From Dehalococcoides mccartyi (GTDB lineage: Bacteria; Chloroflexota; Dehalococcoidia; GIF9; DYGU01): DNA of 51,761 bases. Made by a program: the position numbers and the translations under genes. The first letter of the stretch is position 1, and each line of letters starts with the position of its first letter. The notes under the pieces are model-generated. The model had not been told where the DNA came from. It made no database searches and was given only the letters and a program-made list of their open reading frames with translations. Of the stretch, positions 26,960 to 36,139 are shown piece after piece. Location: NCBI GenBank assembly GCA_020724525.1, contig DYGU01000011.1, positions 1 through 51,761 of the forward strand. The letters run 5' to 3'.

Positions 26960-26987
26960 GTCATTGCTTCGCTACGCTCGCAATGAC
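26960..26987. repeat. REP-like hairpin between znuC and znuB
   Basis: GTCATTGC (26960-26967) TTCGCTACGCTC GCAATGAC (26980-26987): an 8-bp palindrome whose arms and loop match the common GTCATTGCGAGCGTAGCGAAGCAATGAC dispersed repeat. It may modulate mRNA stability between two operon genes. Confidence 0.6.
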
Positions 26988-27004
26988 GGAGGAAAGCAGG
27001 GAGT

Positions 27005-27829
27005 ATGGATATTTTTCAATATGTTTTTATGCAGCGGGCTTTAGTGACCGCGGTTCTGGTGGGGGGACTGTGTGCTGTGGTGGGTGTTTATATAGTGCTG
27101 AAGAGGATGGCTTTTATTGGGGCTGGAATTTCCCATTCAGCTTTTGGTGGGGTAACTCTGGGTTTTTTATTGGGACTAAATCCGGTGGCAGTGGCTATCC
27201 CCTTTTGTCTGGCTGTTGCTCTGGCTATTGGTTGGGTGAGTCAGCGGGGACGAATACCAGAGGATACTGCCATCGGTATTTTCTTTGCCAGCACTATGGC
27301 TCTGGGGGTTATTTTTGTGGGAATTAGCCGTGGTTACAATGTGGACCTTTTTGGCTACCTTTTCGGCTCTATCCTGTCTGTTTCCAGCTCCGACCTGTGG
27401 CTGATTCTGGGCTTAGGTTTAGGAGTAATAGGGATAATAGTCCTTTTTTTTAAGGAACTTTTTTTTCTTAGCTTTGATGAAGAGATGGCAAAGGTCAGTG
27501 GTCTGCCGGTTACTGGGTTTTATTATTTATTGCTGACCCTGATAGCTTTAACTATAATCCTTTCCATTAAAATTGTGGGCATCATTCTGGTTTCGGCTCT
27601 GCTGGTTATCCCGGCGGCGGCTGCCTTTCAGTTTACTCATAATTTCAGGACAATGATGCTCCTATCTGTCTTAATAGGTATAGTCTCGGGCGTAGCTGGA
27701 CTACTCCTCTCTTATCAACTGGACTTAGCTTCCGGAGCCACTATTGTTCTGGTAGCCACAGTTATTTTTGGTCTGTGCTTTGCTTTTTCTCCGAAACGGC
27801 GACGGTGGTGGGTGAGAGCAGTTCAATGA
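27005..27829 (+). CDS. znuB: Zinc ABC transporter permease
   Basis: 274-residue cluster A-I permease with about eight hydrophobic segments and the conserved GGLCAVVGVYIVLKRMAFIG start, GAGISHSAFGG coupling region and VSALLVIPAAAA segment. AGGGAG precedes the ATG. The stop overlaps the ftsY start as ATGA (27826-27829), so ftsY is translationally coupled to the zinc importer, an unusual partner. Confidence 0.92.
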   Translation: MDIFQYVFMQRALVTAVLVGGLCAVVGVYIVLKRMAFIGAGISHSAFGGVTLGFLLGLNPVAVAIPFCLAVALAIGWVSQRGRIPEDTAIGIFFASTMALGVIFVGISRGYNVDLFGYLFGSILSVSSSDLWLILGLGLGVIGIIVLFFKELFFLSFDEEMAKVSGLPVTGFYYLLLTLIALTIILSIKIVGIILVSALLVIPAAAAFQFTHNFRTMMLLSVLIGIVSGVAGLLLSYQLDLASGATIVLVATVIFGLCFAFSPKRRRWWVRAVQ

Positions 27830-28740
27830 AGAGGGAATTATTACTTAAGACCGAGCCAGCCTTAAAAAAGAGTCGGGAAAGCTGGTTTAGCAAAATAGGA
27901 CGTCTCTTTAACCGTTATCGGGTGGAGGAGGAGTTGTGGGAGGGTTTAGAAGAGCTTTTAATTTTAGCTGATGTTGGTGTCGCCACTACCGAGAAACTTA
28001 TCCAGAACGTCCGGAAACGAGCAAGAGAGGAAAGGCTAAGCCAGGGCTCTGAGATACGGTTGGCTTTAAAGAAAGAGATGGTTCAGATGTTAACTGTCAA
28101 CTCTGATAGGGGGGTTAGCCGGACGGGAGAGCGGCGAGTCATTCTGGTGGTAGGGGTAAATGGTTCCGGGAAAACTACCAGCATCGCCAAGCTGGCTTAT
28201 AGTTTCAAGAAAGAGGGTAAGCCAGTAATATTAGCGGCTGCTGATACTTTCCGAGCTGCGGCTATTGACCAGCTTAAGCTCTGGGGGAAGCGAGCCGGGG
28301 CTGAAGTTATTGCCTATAAACCAGGCGGTGACCCCGGGGCGGTAGTATTTGATACCCTTCAAGCTGCCCAATCAAGGCATGTTCCCATAGTTATAGTGGA
28401 TACGGCGGGTCGCCTCCATACTAAATTTAACCTTATGGAGGAGCTTAAGAAGATAAAGCGGGTGGTTTCCCGATGGCAAGATGTCTTTGAGGAAGAAGTT
28501 TTGCTGGTTATGGATGCGACTACAGGACAAAACGGGTTGGCTCAAGCGAGATATTTTACTGAAGCTATAGGTGTGTCGGGCATTTTCTTAGCTAAGCTGG
28601 ATGGTACCGCTAAAGGTGGCATTGTCTTAGCTATTTGTGACCAGCTCAAAATACCAATTACTTATATTGGGACAGGGGAGAGGCTGGAGGATATAGCCCT
28701 TTTTGCCCCTGAGACCTTTGTTGAAGCAATTTTCACCTGA
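27826..28740 (+). CDS. ftsY: Signal recognition particle receptor
   Basis: 304-residue SRP GTPase that docks ribosome-SRP complexes at the membrane. Helical N domain (residues 15-85), then the NG GTPase: G1 [15 protein letters not shown]2 [12 protein letters not shown]3 DTAGR, G4 in [11 protein letters not shown], and C-terminal [14 protein letters not shown]. It has no long acidic A domain, as in many Gram-positives. ATG 27826 overlaps the znuB stop; an upstream in-frame start at 27775 inside znuB is rejected. Confidence 0.94.
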   Translation: MKRELLLKTEPALKKSRESWFSKIGRLFNRYRVEEELWEGLEELLILADVGVATTEKLIQNVRKRAREERLSQGSEIRLALKKEMVQMLTVNSDRGVSRTGERRVILVVGVNGSGKTTSIAKLAYSFKKEGKPVILAAADTFRAAAIDQLKLWGKRAGAEVIAYKPGGDPGAVVFDTLQAAQSRHVPIVIVDTAGRLHTKFNLMEELKKIKRVVSRWQDVFEEEVLLVMDATTGQNGLAQARYFTEAIGVSGIFLAKLDGTAKGGIVLAICDQLKIPITYIGTGERLEDIALFAPETFVEAIFT

Positions 28741-28751
28741 TTTCACAAAAG

Positions 28752-28779
28752 TTGAATTTTTTAAAAATTCGGCTATCCT
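28752..28779 (+). promoter_or_regulatory. Possible promoter of the LIV-type transporter operon
   Basis: TTGAAT, 16-base spacer, TATCCT, about 100 bases before the binding-protein ATG. The -35 region lies in an A+T palindrome GAATTTTT-T-AAAAATTC. A similar arrangement (TTGTTTT...AAAACAA then TATTCT) occurs at 35291-35319. Confidence 0.35.
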
Positions 28780-28880
28780 TTTCACCAAGAAAGGTTTCGA
28801 AAGATTGAGTAAGGGGGCGGTATCATGTGAAGTAGTAATGAAAGCCAGTGAAGACCAAAAATTTAACGGAGGTGAACTTG

Positions 28881-30167
28881 ATGAAAAAGAAAGGGTTATT
28901 ACTGCTAACTGTTGCTATATTAATAGGCAGTATTTTTGCTGGTGCCTGTGCACCTAAACCGGCACCACCAGCCCCACCTATCATAATAGGCGCCCCCTTG
29001 TCTACAGCTTACGTGTATGGCTGGGCAGCCCACAGAGGAATGGTCTTGGCTATTGAAGAAATTAATGCTAAAGGTGGTGTTTCTATTGGTGGTGTAATGC
29101 GTCCCTTCAAGCTTGAAGTAATAGATACCCGAGATTTAGAGCCTGGAGTACCCGTGGCTGAAGCACTTTTGGCAATGGAGAAACTAATTTTGGAGAAAAA
29201 AGCCGATGTAATCCTGGGTGGTCCGCTTCGGTCAGAAGCAGCCCTGGCAGCTCAGGACTTACTTACTAAATATAAGAAGGTATCTATTTTAAGTGCCGGA
29301 GTCTTAAGCCCGGCTTACCATGCCAAAATCGCTAGGGAATATGATAAATACAAATATGCCTTCAGGATAACCAGCGAAGTTATCTGGCTAAGCAAAGAAG
29401 CCACTGATATTTTTGAATCTTTAAGGAAAGATTATGGATTTGACAGGACTTTCATTATGGTTCAGGATGTGGCGCATGCCCGGGCTATAGGTAAGATCAT
29501 GGAGGACGGGCTTACCAAAAAGGGTTTCAAAGTCCTGGGGCATGAAGTCTACCCAACTGGTGCTATAGACTATTCCATAGGGTTGGCTAAAGCCAAAGCT
29601 GGTGGCGCTCAGATGCTCTTTATCTGGATGGACCATCCGGAGACAGGCATTTTAGCTAAACAGTGGTATGATATGAAGGTGGAGGCTTTGCCTATCAGCG
29701 GCATCTGCTCGGCTATAGAGCAACCCGGTGCCTGGGCTGGGACTGAAGGCAAAGTTAATTATTGGTTTGCTTCTCCATGCAATGCCGGTAACGCCCCATC
29801 TACCGCTACTGAATGGACTATGAAGTTCTACGACGCCTATAAAGCTAGGTGGCTAATAGAGCCGGAAGCATATGGAGTTTCAAGCAGCTATATGGCTGTT
29901 TATGTGTTAGCCGATGCTATTACTCGTGCTGGCTCTCTGGAAGCTGATGCTCTAATAGCGGCGCTGGAAAAGACAGATATGATGGGGATCTATGGAAGGA
30001 TAAGGTTTGACCCGAAAAGCCATCAAATTATCCCCAGCTATGACCCTAAGGAGGGTGCTGTAGGCACCTGGTTCCAGTGGCAGGATGGGAAGAGAGTAGT
30101 GGTCTGGCCACCGACAATAGCTATGGGGACTATCAAGCTTCCGCCGTGCCTAAAGCCAGTTAAGTAG
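28881..30167 (+). CDS. LIV-type ABC transporter substrate-binding lipoprotein
   Basis: 428 residues of the type I periplasmic-binding (Leu/Ile/Val) fold. The signal peptide ends in the lipobox FAGAC near residue 24, followed by a proline-rich linker. ATG 28881 has GGAGGT seven bases upstream; the GTG at 28848 would put extra residues before the signal. Substrate is not readable: amino acids, urea, or aromatic and fatty acids are all handled by this family. The downstream acyl-CoA ligase makes a carboxylic acid plausible (inference). Confidence 0.85.
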   Translation: MKKKGLLLLTVAILIGSIFAGACAPKPAPPAPPIIIGAPLSTAYVYGWAAHRGMVLAIEEINAKGGVSIGGVMRPFKLEVIDTRDLEPGVPVAEALLAMEKLILEKKADVILGGPLRSEAALAAQDLLTKYKKVSILSAGVLSPAYHAKIAREYDKYKYAFRITSEVIWLSKEATDIFESLRKDYGFDRTFIMVQDVAHARAIGKIMEDGLTKKGFKVLGHEVYPTGAIDYSIGLAKAKAGGAQMLFIWMDHPETGILAKQWYDMKVEALPISGICSAIEQPGAWAGTEGKVNYWFASPCNAGNAPSTATEWTMKFYDAYKARWLIEPEAYGVSSSYMAVYVLADAITRAGSLEADALIAALEKTDMMGIYGRIRFDPKSHQIIPSYDPKEGAVGTWFQWQDGKRVVVWPPTIAMGTIKLPPCLKPVK

Positions 30168-30190
30168 ACCAGTTTTAATTATAAAGTCAA

Positions 30191-30222
30191 TAAGGGTGTG
30201 GGGGTAGACCCCCACACCCTTA
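30191..30222 (+). terminator. 14-bp perfect hairpin between binding protein and permease genes
   Basis: TAAGGGTGTGGGGG (30191-30204), loop TAGA, CCCCCACACCCTTA (30209-30222). There is no T-run. Its position suggests an mRNA 3'-end stabiliser or partial terminator that gives more binding protein than membrane components. Confidence 0.6.
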
Positions 30223-30244
30223 GATTATGAGAGGAAAATAGTTT

Positions 30245-31117
30245 ATGTTGGAAAATGTGCTCATTTATGGGCTCATAAACGGTATGGTATTGGCATTATT
30301 AGCCATAGGGTTTGCTTTGACCTTCGGAATTAGTGGGATAGCCAATTTTGCCCATGGAGCCTTGTATATTCTGACTGGATACACAGTCTGGGTTTTTCTC
30401 CATACCTTAGGGACACCTTACTTATTAGCTATCTTTCTGGCTATGGCCATCACCGCCTTAATCGGAGCCGCTATATATAATGTTATCCTTCTGCGGATAA
30501 GGGGGATGAGGTCTTCTGAAATCATTGCTACCTTCGCCTTAGCCCTGGCGATTCTGGAAGCCTTCCGTTTTTTTGGCTTTGTGGGCGCCAAGTATACCTT
30601 ACCCACGTTTGTTGAGGGCAGTGTTTCTGTAGCCGGTGTCATTGTCGACTACCAGCGTCTCATCCTTATTGGTGTCGGAGCTGGACTGGTCGGACTCCTC
30701 TGGTTTTTTACTCATTATACTAAGACGGGGCTGGCATTCAGGGCGATAGCCCAGGTTGAGCGCACAGCGCTGACCCTCGGTATAGATTCTGACAGGATGG
30801 CAACCTTGAGTTTAGCCTTTGGGGCAGCTTTAGCTGCACTGGCAGCTATAGTATTATTACCTTTAGGTCAGATAACAGTGGAGACAGGACTTAACGTTTT
30901 GCTTAATGCTTTGGCGATATGTATTTTGGGGGGTTTAGGTAGTGTTACCGGCATTGTTGCTGCCAGCCTGCTCTTGGGCTATGCTCAAATAATCACCGTT
31001 ACCTATATAGCTCCTCACTGGTTAATGGTAGTGACTTTAGTGGCTATTTTTGTAGTGCTTTTAGTCAAGCCTTCAGGTCTTTTTGGCAAGCAGAAGGAGC
31101 TTGAGGAAAGGGTATAA
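30245..31117 (+). CDS. livH: LIV-type ABC permease (LivH-like)
   Basis: 290-residue membrane protein with about eight hydrophobic segments. LivH hallmarks are visible: LINGMVLALLAIGFALTFG at the N-terminus, then IANFAHGALYI, the later FRAIAQVERTALTLGID coupling helix and ILGGLGSVTGIVAASLLLG. GAGGAAA precedes the ATG. The TAA abuts the ATG of the next permease, so the two are coupled. Confidence 0.92.
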   Translation: MLENVLIYGLINGMVLALLAIGFALTFGISGIANFAHGALYILTGYTVWVFLHTLGTPYLLAIFLAMAITALIGAAIYNVILLRIRGMRSSEIIATFALALAILEAFRFFGFVGAKYTLPTFVEGSVSVAGVIVDYQRLILIGVGAGLVGLLWFFTHYTKTGLAFRAIAQVERTALTLGIDSDRMATLSLAFGAALAALAAIVLLPLGQITVETGLNVLLNALAICILGGLGSVTGIVAASLLLGYAQIITVTYIAPHWLMVVTLVAIFVVLLVKPSGLFGKQKELEERV

Positions 31118-32122
31118 ATGGTTTCCCGGCGCCGGGAAAGGCTGGAACGGGGTATAAAAGTGCGGACCGATGATGTCTATGCCCTTTGTTCCACCAAGGA
31201 AATGCTCTACTTAGTAGCACCGAGGTTAATACCCATATTGGTGTTACTTCTGCTCCCCTTGATTTTGCCCACCTACTGGCAAAAAGTTGTCATTTTTACC
31301 GGTGTTTTTGCGCTGCTCAGTATAAGCTGGGACTTTTTGTATAGTTTTACCGGTTTGGTCTCTCTGGGGCAGGCTTTATTTTTTGGGGTTGGCGCCTATC
31401 TGGCGGGTAGTTTAAACCACTATTTTGACATATCCCCGGGATTGACTATTCCTATTAGCACTATTGCTGGAGCTACCTTATGCACTCTTTTTTTGTTGCC
31501 CGCCTTGCGGTTGCGGGGCATTTACTTTGCTATGATAACCCTGGTTCTGCCCCTGATATTTCTGAGGATTATAGAAGCCACCGCTATTCTGGGAGGTACT
31601 GATGGTTTAACTGCTCTAGCTCCCCTCCCCGGTATATGGATTGAACTATATCTCATACTGGGTATAATGCTGGTAGCTCTCTTCGCTTTGAGGCGGTTAG
31701 TGAATAGCGATTTTGGGCTGGTGCTGAGGGGAATACATGATAATGACCAGGCTGTCAAGGGGGCAGGTATCAATATATACTGGTACAAAGCTCAAGCCTT
31801 ATTCATTGCTGCCCTTCTGGGAAGTTTTGCCGGGGCTTATCTTACCCATGTTTATATGTTTGTCGGCTTATCTGCTTTCGCCTTAGATTTCACTGTAGTT
31901 CCCATTGCCGCTACTGTAGTTGGTGGCATGGGCACTTTAGGTGGCTCCGTGTTGGGGGCTTTTATATTAGTGCCTTTGTCTGAAGTGTTACGCGCTTTCG
32001 GTCCGCTGAGAATTGTTTTTTACGCTCTTCTGATAGTGGTCTTTATTATTTTGAAACCCGAAGGATTGTTTAACTATCTTCAAAGGAAATATCGTGAGTT
32101 TGAAAGGTGGGTAGAAGTATGA
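31118..32122 (+). CDS. livM: LIV-type ABC permease (LivM-like)
   Basis: 334 residues with about nine hydrophobic segments after a charged 35-residue head. Family motifs: YSFTGLVSLGQALFFGVGAY, LRLRGIYFAMITL, and VVGGMGTLGGSVLGAF near the end. It starts directly after the LivH stop and its own stop overlaps the LivG start as ATGA (32119-32122). Confidence 0.92.
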   Translation: MVSRRRERLERGIKVRTDDVYALCSTKEMLYLVAPRLIPILVLLLLPLILPTYWQKVVIFTGVFALLSISWDFLYSFTGLVSLGQALFFGVGAYLAGSLNHYFDISPGLTIPISTIAGATLCTLFLLPALRLRGIYFAMITLVLPLIFLRIIEATAILGGTDGLTALAPLPGIWIELYLILGIMLVALFALRRLVNSDFGLVLRGIHDNDQAVKGAGINIYWYKAQALFIAALLGSFAGAYLTHVYMFVGLSAFALDFTVVPIAATVVGGMGTLGGSVLGAFILVPLSEVLRAFGPLRIVFYALLIVVFIILKPEGLFNYLQRKYREFERWVEV

Positions 32123-32874
32123 AGGAAGTTCCCCTCCTTCAGGTCGTCAACATTAGCAAACAGTTTGGTGGAGTTCGGGCAGTAGATGGTGTAAGCTTTG
32201 AATTGTGTCAAGGTGAAATCCTGGGCATCGTCGGTCCTAATGGCTCCGGGAAAACTACTTTAGTCAATCTCCTTACTGGCTTCATAAAACCGGCTTCGGG
32301 CAAAGTTTTCTATAAGGGCAGGGATATTACCGCATTGGCAGCTCACGAGATTGCTGGCCTCGGGATTGCCCGAACATTCCAGATGGTAAGACCCTTCTAC
32401 CATCTCCCGGCATTCAAAAACCTGATTGTACCGTTGTACTCTCCCAGGGTTAAGCGACTATCTGGAGGTAAGTTTGGGGATAGAGATGCCGTAGCTATAG
32501 ACCTTTTAGAGGAGGTGGGATTTGAACGGGATTCCTTTGTTCCTTACAAACCAGCAAGTGCCCTCCCCCATGGCTATCTCAAGCGGCTTGAGCTGGCTCG
32601 ATGTCTGGCTTTAAGACCTGCTTTACTTATTTTAGATGAACTTTTTTCCGGCTTAAGCATGGCTGAGGTAGCCAGCACGCTTCCCGTTCTGGAGAAATTG
32701 CAGATAGAGGGCATCACCCTTATTATGGTGGAGCACAGGTTAAGGGAGCTTTTCCGACTGGCTAACCGGGTGATTGTGCTCAACTTTGGTGCCAAGCTGG
32801 CTGAAGGCACTCCTCAAGAAATTATAAATAATGAAGAGGTTAAGGAAGCTTACCTGGGAAGCGAGGCGGTGTAG
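32119..32874 (+). CDS. livG: LIV-type ABC ATPase (LivG-like)
   Basis: 251 residues: Walker A GPNGSGKTTLVNLLTG, the LivG-specific IARTFQMVRPFYHL Q-loop region, a diverged signature around ALPHGYLKRLELARC (LSYG usual), Walker B LLILDELFSGLS (E-L in place of E-P), H-loop MVEHRLREL. The atypical signature and the DEL variant are worth noting, but both lie in otherwise intact motifs. ATG 32119 is supported by the ATGA overlap and AAGGTGGG upstream. Confidence 0.9.
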   Translation: MKEVPLLQVVNISKQFGGVRAVDGVSFELCQGEILGIVGPNGSGKTTLVNLLTGFIKPASGKVFYKGRDITALAAHEIAGLGIARTFQMVRPFYHLPAFKNLIVPLYSPRVKRLSGGKFGDRDAVAIDLLEEVGFERDSFVPYKPASALPHGYLKRLELARCLALRPALLILDELFSGLSMAEVASTLPVLEKLQIEGITLIMVEHRLRELFRLANRVIVLNFGAKLAEGTPQEIINNEEVKEAYLGSEAV

Positions 32875-32878
32875 TCCG

Positions 32879-33625
32879 ATGCTTGAGATTAATAATCTTA
32901 TGGTATTTTATGAAAATGCTCTGGCTATAAACAATCTCAGCATGCAAGTAAACGAGGCTGAAATTGTTGGGCTTTTAGGTTCTAATGGTGCCGGTAAGTC
33001 CACGCTAATGCATACTATCTCAGGGCTAACCCTGGATATGAAGATAAAGGAAGATAGGAGGGGTGGGGAGAGGATAACCATACTTGGGGAGATGAAATTT
33101 AGGGGGAAAGATATAATGAATACTAAACCCAGTGACAGAGTGAAGATGGGGATTGTGCTCTGTGCTGAAAGACATCCGGTTTTTCCTGAAAGTAATGTAA
33201 TAGAAAACCTGAAAACGGGTGGTTACCTAAGGAAACAGTCTGAAGTAAAAGAAATGCTGGAGTATGTATTTAACCTTTTCCCGGCGCTGGTAGAGCTAAA
33301 GAAGCGAGAAGCGGGCTTCTTGAGTGGGGGTGAACAGCAGATGCTTTCTATAGGGACAGCGCTAATAGCTAAACCATCCTTGCTCCTGTTAGACGAGCCG
33401 TTACTGGGACTAAGTCACGCCATACAACCAAAACTGGTCGAGGCAATCAAGAGAATCAGAGACGAAACCGGTATTGCCATATTAGTTGCCGAACAATACG
33501 CCAGACCATTGCTACGGATACTTGACCAGGGCTATGTGATTGAAAATGGCTCGCTTACCTTCTCCGGGACTGGTAAGGAACTCATTGATAATCCCGATGT
33601 AAAGGCAGCTTATTTTGGAGTATAA
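32879..33625 (+). CDS. livF: LIV-type ABC ATPase (LivF-like)
   Basis: 248 residues: Walker A GSNGAGKSTLMHTISG, signature FLSGGEQQMLSIGTAL, Walker B LLLLDEPLLGLSH, then VAEQYARPLLRI typical of LivF. About 20 extra residues (DMKIKEDRRGGERITILGE) sit after Walker A compared with the standard protein. ATG 32879 begins four bases after the LivG stop; the in-frame ATG at 32831 inside livG is rejected. Confidence 0.9.
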   Translation: MLEINNLMVFYENALAINNLSMQVNEAEIVGLLGSNGAGKSTLMHTISGLTLDMKIKEDRRGGERITILGEMKFRGKDIMNTKPSDRVKMGIVLCAERHPVFPESNVIENLKTGGYLRKQSEVKEMLEYVFNLFPALVELKKREAGFLSGGEQQMLSIGTALIAKPSLLLLDEPLLGLSHAIQPKLVEAIKRIRDETGIAILVAEQYARPLLRILDQGYVIENGSLTFSGTGKELIDNPDVKAAYFGV

Positions 33626-33628
33626 CTT

Positions 33629-35275
33629 TTGAAAGTTAAAAATCCAGGGCAAAGGGAAATGAATTTATTTACTCCCTTGGAATTAATGTGCCAGAAATAT
33701 CCTGATAAACCGGCGGTGATTTATTTAGGTACCCAATTCTCATATTCTAAGTTAAAAGAGCTGATTGAAAGGTTTGCCACTGCCCTATATGACCTGGGGA
33801 TTGGTGGGGGGGACAGGGTTATGATTTATTTGCCGAATTGTCCCCAATGGTTTATCTCCTACTTTGGAGCCCAAAAGATTGGCGCCATATGTGTGCCCAT
33901 TACCCCCATTTATGTGGTTGACGATGTTGAGTATATAGCTAATGACGCCGAAGCCAAAGCTATAGTTTGTGCCGATACTAATTTTGGCTATGTTAAACAG
34001 GTTTTACCTAAGACTGCGCTGAGAAAAGTAATTGTTACTAATCTGGTGGATTTATTACCCTGGTATAAAAGGGCTTTTGGCAAGATTTTGGATAGGGTTC
34101 CGGAGGGACATGTTTCGAGGGATAAGGATACTTATTTCTTCAGGGAATTAATAGGGAGATACCCGCCCCAACCACCATCTATTGAGGTTACCGGAGACCA
34201 GTTAGCCTATTTACTTTATACTGGTGGCACTACTGGATTTCCAAAGGGGGTGCCCGGTACTCATCGCTTTTTCCTGAATAGTATTCTTGACATGATGGAA
34301 ATGCATCAAGACTACATAAGGGAAGGTGAGCATAAACTGGCTCAAATGGTACCCCTTTTCCACATTATGGGACAGTTAATAGCTTTAGCTACCAGTTTAT
34401 ATAAAGGTAATCCTTTAGTATTATTACCCAGGGTTAATTTGGATGGCTTATTTGAGGCTATACAAAGGTATATATTGACGCTTATGATCGGTGTTCCCAC
34501 TCTTTATCGGATGATTCTGGAGCACGACCGTGTGGACTTATATGACTTGAGCTCCCTTAAATATTGCTTTTGCGGTGGTGATGTCTTGCCCTTTGAGGTG
34601 TATAAACGGTGGCAACAGAAATTCAAAATACCTATATACCAAATTTATGGTTCAACAGAAGTTAGCACTGTATCATTATCTCCCCTAGATAGAGAACCAC
34701 CATCGGGAAGCATAGGAAAATTGTTACCCAGTCAAAGGACTATGATTATAGACCCGGATACTTTAGAGCCGGTGCCGCTGAATGAGGTTGGTGAGCTGCT
34801 GGTCACTACTGATTATATGATGGACGGTTATTGGAAAAAACCGGAAGAAACTGCCCAATCCTTTATTAAGGCGGATGACCGGGTGTGGTACCGAATGGGA
34901 GATTTGGTCCGAATGGACGAGGAGGGGCAAATATATTTTGAAGACAGGAAAGTGGATATGATAAAAACTAAAGGTTACCGGGTAGCTGCGGCTGAGGTAG
35001 AGAGGGTATTACAGGACCACCCGGCAGTGATTGCCACCTGTGCTGTTGGGGTTCCACACCCTGTAGTTGGGGAGCGCATTAAAGCCTTCGTCGTCCTTAA
35101 AGAAGATGCCAGAGGGGTTACTGCCCACGACTTAATCCGATGGTGTCGGGAACGGCTGGCTGCCTACAAAGTTCCGGACTATATAGAATTTAGGGATATG
35201 CTACCCAAGTCTAAGGTGGGAAAGCTTTTGAGGCGTGAGATGAGAGACGAGGAGCGGAGACGGGTAGCGAAATAA
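33629..35275 (+). CDS. AMP-dependent acyl-CoA ligase
   Basis: 548-residue ANL-superfamily adenylating enzyme: P-loop-like YTGGTTGFPKGVPGTH, A5 motif YQIYGSTEVSTVSLS, A7 YRMGDLVRMDEEG, A8 FEDRKVDMIKTKGYRV, and the catalytic lysine near the end in PKSKVGKLLRREM. It activates a carboxylic acid to an acyl-AMP, then an acyl-CoA. TTG 33629 is three bases after the LivF stop, with GGAG upstream. Being last in the transporter operon, it probably traps an imported acid as its CoA ester (inference); chain length or aromatic specificity is unknown. Confidence 0.88.
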   Translation: MKVKNPGQREMNLFTPLELMCQKYPDKPAVIYLGTQFSYSKLKELIERFATALYDLGIGGGDRVMIYLPNCPQWFISYFGAQKIGAICVPITPIYVVDDVEYIANDAEAKAIVCADTNFGYVKQVLPKTALRKVIVTNLVDLLPWYKRAFGKILDRVPEGHVSRDKDTYFFRELIGRYPPQPPSIEVTGDQLAYLLYTGGTTGFPKGVPGTHRFFLNSILDMMEMHQDYIREGEHKLAQMVPLFHIMGQLIALATSLYKGNPLVLLPRVNLDGLFEAIQRYILTLMIGVPTLYRMILEHDRVDLYDLSSLKYCFCGGDVLPFEVYKRWQQKFKIPIYQIYGSTEVSTVSLSPLDREPPSGSIGKLLPSQRTMIIDPDTLEPVPLNEVGELLVTTDYMMDGYWKKPEETAQSFIKADDRVWYRMGDLVRMDEEGQIYFEDRKVDMIKTKGYRVAAAEVERVLQDHPAVIATCAVGVPHPVVGERIKAFVVLKEDARGVTAHDLIRWCRERLAAYKVPDYIEFRDMLPKSKVGKLLRREMRDEERRRVAK

Positions 35276-35376
35276 GCATTCTCTCTTAAGTTGTTTTTTT
35301 AAAACAAGTCTGCTATTCTTATCCAACAGGGAAAGTCTTCGGAGGCAGTTCCAAAACTAAAATTTAGAGGTTTAAA

Positions 35377-36083
35377 GTGGTAAAGACTTCTTTGAAATGG
35401 CTGAGCCATGCTGGATTTCAAATCACTTCACCTGAAAGAAAGATAGTTATCATTGACCCCTGGATTGTAGACAATCCCTTGTCTCCGGTTAAACTTGATG
35501 AGATTACAGCCGCTGACATAGTATTGCTTACCCACGACCATTTTGACCACACGGGAAATGTTGCTGACATTGTTAAGAAGACAGGCGCAACTTTAGTGGC
35601 TGTCCCGGAAACCGCTGGTAAATTCCAGTCCTAGCTGGGGATTCCGGCCAAGAATGTAATATTCGGCGGGTATGGTATGAATATCGGAGGAAGTGCCAAA
35701 GTAAAAGGGGTCACGGTGACGATGACCCAAGCCTTTCATTCTTCAGAGACAGGTTGCCCGGTCGGATACATTTTGAAAATGGAAGATGGGGTTCTTATTT
35801 ACCATGCTGGAGACACTGGCATCTTCGATTCTATGAGACTGCTGGGGGAGCTCTACAAGCTTGATGTGGCCTTAATTCCTATAGGCGGTGTGTTTACTAT
35901 GGACCAGTTCAAGCCTCAAAAGCACTGACACTTCTTAAATCTAAGGTGACCATCCCGATGCATTACAAAACATTCCCTATTCTGGAACAGGATGCCAACC
36001 GATTTGTTGATTTAGCTAAGAAAGAGACTCCGGAAGTAAAAGTTGTAGTGTTAGAGCCCGGTCAAGAGTACGTTCTGGAATAA
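35377..36083 (+). pseudogene. Metallo-beta-lactamase-fold hydrolase (UPF0173-like), doubly broken
   Basis: The intact protein would be about 235 residues: KWLSHAGFQI at the start, the metal motif THDHFDHTG, a later YHAGDTGIF, and the C-terminal VTIPMHYKTFPIL with the last histidine. Two lesions: an in-frame TAG at 35632-35634 (KFQS-stop-LGIPAKN) and a one-base loss near 35904, where GACCAGTT should be GACCCAGTT to read [13 protein letters not shown]. The tail then continues in the other frame to TAA at 36081-36083. Two independent lesions argue for a genuine pseudogene more than a single error would. Confidence 0.75.
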
Positions 36084-36139
36084 AGCAGCTACCAGTACTA
36101 TTAACATCCAGATTGAAGCAGGAAAGACAAAGAGGATAA

